Assembly (NCBI GenBank): GCA_025210745.1
Contig: JAOARC010000041.1
Span: 50,085 to 114,084 of the forward strand
Source of the DNA: Bacteriovoracaceae bacterium
GTDB lineage: Bacteria > Bdellovibrionota > Bacteriovoracia > Bacteriovoracales > Bacteriovoracaceae
Reading direction: 5' to 3'
DNA: 64,000 bases
Positions 59,830 through 64,000 of the stretch are shown piece after piece (the stretch's first letter is position 1; every line of letters starts with the position of its first letter). Made by a program: the position numbers and the translations under genes. The notes under the pieces are model-generated. The model saw only the letters and a list, made by a program, of their open reading frames with translations. It was not told the origin of the DNA and made no database searches.

Positions 59830-60945
59830 ATGATTATAGTTGATAAGAATAATGAGGTATATGAATACTTCAATAAATCAGGATTAGCTGAGAGGTTTAG
59901 TCTTGTTCGTTTAGATGAAAGTAGTTTTGAATTATCAAATGGATTGTCAGATGAGCTTGTTGTTATACATGAGGTTTGTTTAAATAATAAAGTACTCTTT
60001 GAAAAAATAAAGTCTTTTGAGTCGATTTTTGTTTTTACATCTACGTCTCCATCTAGTTGGGAGCTTGATAGTATTATTGGTCTTATTAATAATAAAACAG
60101 ATATTAAAGTTTTGAGCAACTTAATAAGTCGCTATGATGATATGACTAGAAAATCTTCTATTTTAAAGTCTCAGTTATTAACTATTAATAACGAATTGTC
60201 TGATGTTATGGGAAATGTTGAAGTTGAGTTATTAAAAATAAAAAAACTTTATGAGGTAAGGACACCCAAAAGAGTTCAAGATTTTAAGGGTATTAAAGTT
60301 CTGTGTAAATATAGTGCCGGGGAGAGTGTCGGCGGAGAATTCTTTGATATACATAAAGCAAAAAATAATATCTTTTTATTAATGAGTTCAACGAATTCTT
60401 ATCTTATATCGAGTAATATTTTGGCAACATTTTCAGAGTTAAAGGAACTTGATTATATTGATGATGATACACTTCAATCATTTTTGCAAAATATAATATC
60501 TCAAACAATAAAGTTAAATGCTTCTAAAAATAAAAAAATTGAACTTGAGTTTGCGGCACTAATGATTAATCCAAGTTCTTTAGAAGTGAGTGGATATATT
60601 ATTGGAGATTTTGAATTTAAAACATCAAATTTTTCAGCTCTTTTCGAAAATAGAATGAAATATTCTTATGATGAAGTTTCTTTAAAAGATGCTTTTGTAA
60701 AAAGTAAAATTAGTCGAGGGCAACGTATACTTTCTACATCTCCTGGATTTAATAAAAATTGGTCTCGTTTAACACCAGATTTTGTTATTGAAGAGCTTTT
60801 GGCCAACAAAAGAATTAAAACTTTGGATATTCTCGATGAAGTCTTTTATCAATTAAAAAAGGAATTAAAGCAAAATCAGTTTTTAACTTTTGATGCATCG
60901 GCTGTAATTATGGAGGTTAATGAAAATGCATTACATCAAGCTTAG
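59830..60945 (+). CDS. SpoIIE/PP2C-like protein with degenerate metal sites
   Basis: The 371-residue product has a receiver-like alpha/beta N-terminal region (about 1-100), a short coiled coil (about 105-140), and a SpoIIE-like domain. In active RsbU/SpoIIE phosphatases the metal-binding motifs are GGD and D-x-SGHG. Here the first reads GGEFFD at residues 168-173 and the second is replaced by 'FLLMSSTNSYL'. Catalysis is therefore doubtful, and a binding or scaffold role is more likely. It is divergent from the HD-GYP gene. Confidence 0.7.
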   Translation: MIIVDKNNEVYEYFNKSGLAERFSLVRLDESSFELSNGLSDELVVIHEVCLNNKVLFEKIKSFESIFVFTSTSPSSWELDSIIGLINNKTDIKVLSNLISRYDDMTRKSSILKSQLLTINNELSDVMGNVEVELLKIKKLYEVRTPKRVQDFKGIKVLCKYSAGESVGGEFFDIHKAKNNIFLLMSSTNSYLISSNILATFSELKELDYIDDDTLQSFLQNIISQTIKLNASKNKKIELEFAALMINPSSLEVSGYIIGDFEFKTSNFSALFENRMKYSYDEVSLKDAFVKSKISRGQRILSTSPGFNKNWSRLTPDFVIEELLANKRIKTLDILDEVFYQLKKELKQNQFLTFDASAVIMEVNENALHQA

Positions 60946-61576
60946 TGTTATTATTTTAATTTTATTTCAAACGGCTCTGGCGCAGAAATTTAATTCAAAG
61001 CAGTGTCTTCAATCTAAGTTTAAAACGAAGATTAATGCTGGACAAAAATTTTTTGGCTTAGTTAAAAATGAGTTAACTCTTAATAAGTCTGTATGTAATA
61101 TTCAAATTAGATTTAATGGGATTTTAGAAACATTATGGGATATTGATCTGTGTCGAGAACCTATTCATATGAAAATTACATCAAAAGGAACTCAAAGCGT
61201 TTTGAAAAAAACAAATAATTGTATTGATAGTGCAAGCGATGATTTTTGTTACTACTATAAGGAGTTAACTGAAACGCTATCTGATTATGGACTAATTTAT
61301 GCAGATGGTGTGAAAGAAAAATTAGATGATGCTCATGGGATGACTTATTGTGCAAGCTTACTATTAAAAAAGTATTTGAATAAAGGGGTTATTTTTTCTG
61401 CCTTCGAAGCTCCTGATAATATTTATGAGATGACTTCTTCTAATTGTGATCTTCCAAAAAAAGATGCAGCGATTATACAGGAAGTTCAAAAGCCACTTTC
61501 GAGTATGGAAAAACCGTCAACTCTTAATCTTGAACAAAAAGTTGAAGAAAATACTTCTAATGTAAAAAAATTCTAG
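60926..61576 (+). CDS. Small secreted protein of unknown function
   Basis: The ATG at 60926 is 9 bases after TGGAGG and is preferred to the ATG at 60920; it gives 216 residues. A signal peptide ends near ALAQ. The mature part has scattered cysteines (about eight) likely to form disulfides, and a polar C-terminal tail. It overlaps the end of the SpoIIE-like gene by 20 bases and may be co-expressed. No family is recognised. Confidence 0.75.
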   Translation: MHYIKLSVIILILFQTALAQKFNSKQCLQSKFKTKINAGQKFFGLVKNELTLNKSVCNIQIRFNGILETLWDIDLCREPIHMKITSKGTQSVLKKTNNCIDSASDDFCYYYKELTETLSDYGLIYADGVKEKLDDAHGMTYCASLLLKKYLNKGVIFSAFEAPDNIYEMTSSNCDLPKKDAAIIQEVQKPLSSMEKPSTLNLEQKVEENTSNVKKF

Positions 61577-61604
61577 TTTTTTATGTTTAAGTCGCTTAGT
61601 TTTT

Positions 61605-63953
61605 TTACTCAACACCTTCTTCAACATACATAGCGCCATTATCAAGGGATCCTGCAATGAAGTCGAGTACTCCATCATTATTCATATCCCCAAAGCGTCC
61701 ACTACCATTTTGCCACCAAGCCCTTTGATAACTACTTTCAAAAAGTGAAATAGCATTCATTCCACCAGCACCATCTCCTGTTGCAAAGAAAAATCCGTGC
61801 TCATTTCCACCATTTACATAATATCTATTACTCATTGGAGCCATAATATCCATGTTTCCATCTCCATTAAAGTCAGTACATGCGTGATCATATGTACTAG
61901 ATGGATTTCCCGTAAAATAAGTTCTTGTTTTAGATTCAAATAAAGTATAGTTCATTGATGCATTATTGTGATAAACATATAAATGAGAGTCTAGTGCTCT
62001 GTTAACAAAGTCTTTGTATCCATCTCCATTCATATCTGCAATACATACCGGTGAGTTTAATCCCCATGCAACTCCACCAGCATTTAAATTTGCAACACTA
62101 TATCCCATGATATTACTTTCACCACCATTTAAGAATGTAGAAAAGTCTCTTTTTCCTGAAGTTGGAGGTGAAACAGTAATAGCATCTTCATATCCATCAT
62201 TATTCATATCGCCAACACTAATTGAAATATAAGTACCAGATATATCACCTGTCATTGCAGCATATTGTTTTATTGGCTCAAAACTTCCATCTGCTTTAGC
62301 TACTGCGTAATAAACAACTCCTCCACCATTACTACCACCGAAGATGATATCTGGATATTCATCATCATTGAGCATTATTGCTCTTGCCATATGATAGATA
62401 GCTGTTCCTTCGCTAGGATCTGTAAGAGCCGTACAGTTTTCGGCTTCAAATGTTTGATCAGCTTTCTGTAATCTGTAACAAAACTCTTTATTCCAAGGAT
62501 CTAAATAAATTAAATCCAGATCTCCATCGGCTTGTAGGTCTACAAGTTGCGGATGGTTTCCAACTCCAAATTCTTGATCATACGTAAAAGTACTATCTCC
62601 ATTTCCATGGTAACCATAAACTTTATAGACAGACCCAGATAAACCAATCGTGATAAAGTCTAGGTTTCCATCATTATTGTAGTCACCAACCGAGCTGATT
62701 CCTCTTCGAGTTCCTGCAACAGTAACACCTTTTGTTGTAAAAGAACTAGCACCTTTATTTGCCACAATATCAACCCAAGTCATTCCACCCAATGAGTCTT
62801 TAATTCTCAATTTGTAGTCTCCAGCTTTAGTTGGAAGAGTAATTGCAGTTGTAGCGTTACTTGATGTTGTTGTTGAAACTTTTAAGTAAGTATCTTTTTC
62901 AAAAATATCATAAGTAAAAGGAGCACTACCCACGCTTATAGTAAAGTTTTTTATCGAACCAGGATCTTGAGACACATAATAATCATCTACGACAACTGGA
63001 TCTGGTCTTACAGTATAATTTACAGTTTTAACATCAGATGTTTTAGCATTACTTACGCTAAAGTCAAAACTAGCTTGTCCAACAAAATTAAGAGTCCCAG
63101 TTAAGCCAACGCTACAAACACCAGATCCATCACAAGAACAAGCAGTAGACTCAAAAGCGCCTACGAAGTTAGAAACACTACAACTAGTTGCAAGGTCACT
63201 TTCTTCATCTGTATAGGTAAGACTAATTGTTTTTTCTGTATTTTTATAAGCAAAAGTAGGATTAAGATCGTCTCCAATGGGAGCATCATCAAAGTTATCA
63301 ATAGTATAAGAAATAGAAGATGTATTAGATGTAACACCTGCAACAGTGACATCAAAGTCAAATCCAGCAGCTCCATTGTATTGAGAAGTACCTGTTACAC
63401 CAACAGTACAAAGACCATTACTACAAGAACAAGCAGTTGTCTGAGTAATATTGCTTAGGTTTGATACGCTACATGCAGAGGCATTATCATACTCAGGATC
63501 ATCATAAGAAAGAGTGATTATCTTCTCAAAGTCTTCAGTTCCATTTGTTTCAGTTTTATTTGTTGTAGTAGGGGGATCATCAGATCCAGCAATAGCAACA
63601 TCTACAGTAGAAGTATTAGACTTTTTGCTGCCGACAGAAACACTAAAATCAAAACTAGCTTGTCCGTTAAATTGACTTTGTCCGGTAATACCAACAGTAC
63701 AAATTCCAGATGAACAAGAACAAGGAGTTGTAACTTGTAGTTGACTTTGAACTTGTACAGAACAAGAGTCAGCGGATTCTTTAGATTCAGTTTTATATGG
63801 TAGTTCTATAAGATATTCAGAATCTTCTATACCACCAGATGCGACAATGTTTTGTGAAACAGGTAGTAAAAGTCCTGATGTATCAAAGTCTAGAGATTGC
63901 TCTTTACAGCTAACAAAATAAATCGAAATAACAATAATTAAAATACTTTTCAT
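61605..63953 (-). CDS. Large FG-GAP/VCBS-repeat lipoprotein with Cys-rich Ig-like repeats
   Basis: The 782-residue product has a lipoprotein signal (FVSC). Its first half contains three tandem repeats of about 85-95 residues, each with a C...CSC...C pattern and 'GTSQYNGAAGFDF'-type cores that look Ig- or cadherin-like. The second half has FG-GAP/VCBS calcium-type loops: 'DYNNDGNLDFI', 'DMNNDGYEDAI', 'DMNGDGYKDFV', 'DFNGDGNMDIM' and 'DMNNDGVLDFI', which form a beta-propeller. The architecture fits a surface-exposed adhesin or cell-contact protein. Confidence 0.85.
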   Translation of the reverse strand: MKSILIIVISIYFVSCKEQSLDFDTSGLLLPVSQNIVASGGIEDSEYLIELPYKTESKESADSCSVQVQSQLQVTTPCSCSSGICTVGITGQSQFNGQASFDFSVSVGSKKSNTSTVDVAIAGSDDPPTTTNKTETNGTEDFEKIITLSYDDPEYDNASACSVSNLSNITQTTACSCSNGLCTVGVTGTSQYNGAAGFDFDVTVAGVTSNTSSISYTIDNFDDAPIGDDLNPTFAYKNTEKTISLTYTDEESDLATSCSVSNFVGAFESTACSCDGSGVCSVGLTGTLNFVGQASFDFSVSNAKTSDVKTVNYTVRPDPVVVDDYYVSQDPGSIKNFTISVGSAPFTYDIFEKDTYLKVSTTTSSNATTAITLPTKAGDYKLRIKDSLGGMTWVDIVANKGASSFTTKGVTVAGTRRGISSVGDYNNDGNLDFITIGLSGSVYKVYGYHGNGDSTFTYDQEFGVGNHPQLVDLQADGDLDLIYLDPWNKEFCYRLQKADQTFEAENCTALTDPSEGTAIYHMARAIMLNDDEYPDIIFGGSNGGGVVYYAVAKADGSFEPIKQYAAMTGDISGTYISISVGDMNNDGYEDAITVSPPTSGKRDFSTFLNGGESNIMGYSVANLNAGGVAWGLNSPVCIADMNGDGYKDFVNRALDSHLYVYHNNASMNYTLFESKTRTYFTGNPSSTYDHACTDFNGDGNMDIMAPMSNRYYVNGGNEHGFFFATGDGAGGMNAISLFESSYQRAWWQNGSGRFGDMNNDGVLDFIAGSLDNGAMYVEEGVE

Positions 63954-64000
63954 GTTTTAATTATCGTTCAGTCTTTTTATACTCTTGAGTAAAAAGATCA

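Noticed and set aside
59742..60119. Long minus-strand open frame opposite the SpoIIE-like gene
   Set aside because: It lies within the confident plus-strand gene, has no ribosome site, and its Ser/Leu/Phe-rich composition is that of an antisense shadow.
1..64000. CRISPR arrays, insertion sequences, rRNA genes, restriction endonucleases or a toxin-antitoxin pair
   Set aside because: No regularly spaced repeats, transposase motifs, rRNA sequence or typical toxin-antitoxin gene pair was seen by reading; a profile search could still find divergent cases.

Overview
This is an AT-rich chromosomal window from a flagellated, Gram-negative bacterium. The gene content suggests a predatory Bdellovibrionota, of the Bacteriovorax/Halobacteriovorax type. 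The grounds are a complete fliL-to-fliA flagellar locus, many secreted or lipid-anchored proteins of unknown family, several peptidoglycan-active enzymes, a Suv3-type RNA helicase and an HD-GYP protein. The genus is an inference from content and base composition; there is no rRNA to confirm it.

Bases 1 to about 14746 are the right-hand part of an integrative conjugative element (ICE). It carries a type IV secretion operon (VirB2, VirB3, VirB4, VirB5/TrbJ, VirB6/TrbL, VirB8, VirB9/TraK and VirB10/TraB types), an FtsK-type DNA pump and a replication-relaxation protein. A lipoprotein, a DNA methyltransferase, an excisionase-like protein and a tyrosine integrase follow. The integrase lies next to the 3' end of a tRNA-Glu gene, which is the probable attachment site. 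Three cargo genes (NTF2-like, nucleoside deoxyribosyltransferase-like and CsaA) sit inside the secretion operon. The left end of the element and any classical relaxase lie outside the window.

Bases 14747 to 33770 are core chromosome. Here are tRNA-Glu and tRNA-Lys, mtaB, an HD phosphohydrolase, a SerA-like dehydrogenase, murJ, a DUF507-like gene and a large Gly/Asn-rich secreted protein. Next come uvrC flanked by two small zinc-finger genes, a degenerate uracil-DNA-glycosylase-like protein, a SpoIID/amidase pair, a DsbA-like lipoprotein, a DacB-type PBP and an HU gene.

Bases 34009 to 45310 are the flagellar operon fliL-fliM-fliN-fliO-fliP-fliQ-fliR-flhB-flhA-flhF-flhG-fliA. It builds the C-ring and export gate, sets flagellar placement and number, and encodes sigma-28. 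Its FlhF has lost all the recognisable GTPase motifs, and the paired FlhG has lost the usual FlhF-activating motif. A chemoreceptor-like PAS protein without a visible signalling tip follows under its own promoter.

Bases 47758 to 64000 hold feoA-feoB behind a perfect palindrome that overlaps the feoA start, an M28 peptidase, suv3, and a ferritin-like DUF455 / ATP-grasp-like / class II aldolase cluster. They also hold an acidic anchored protein with a probable ATT start codon, an HD-GYP phosphodiesterase divergent from a SpoIIE-like pseudophosphatase, and a large FG-GAP lipoprotein. No CRISPR array, rRNA or insertion sequence was seen.

The most unusual threads are the FlhF/FlhG pair, several apparent pseudoenzymes, two independent ATT start codons behind strong ribosome-binding sites, and the hybrid conjugation machinery.
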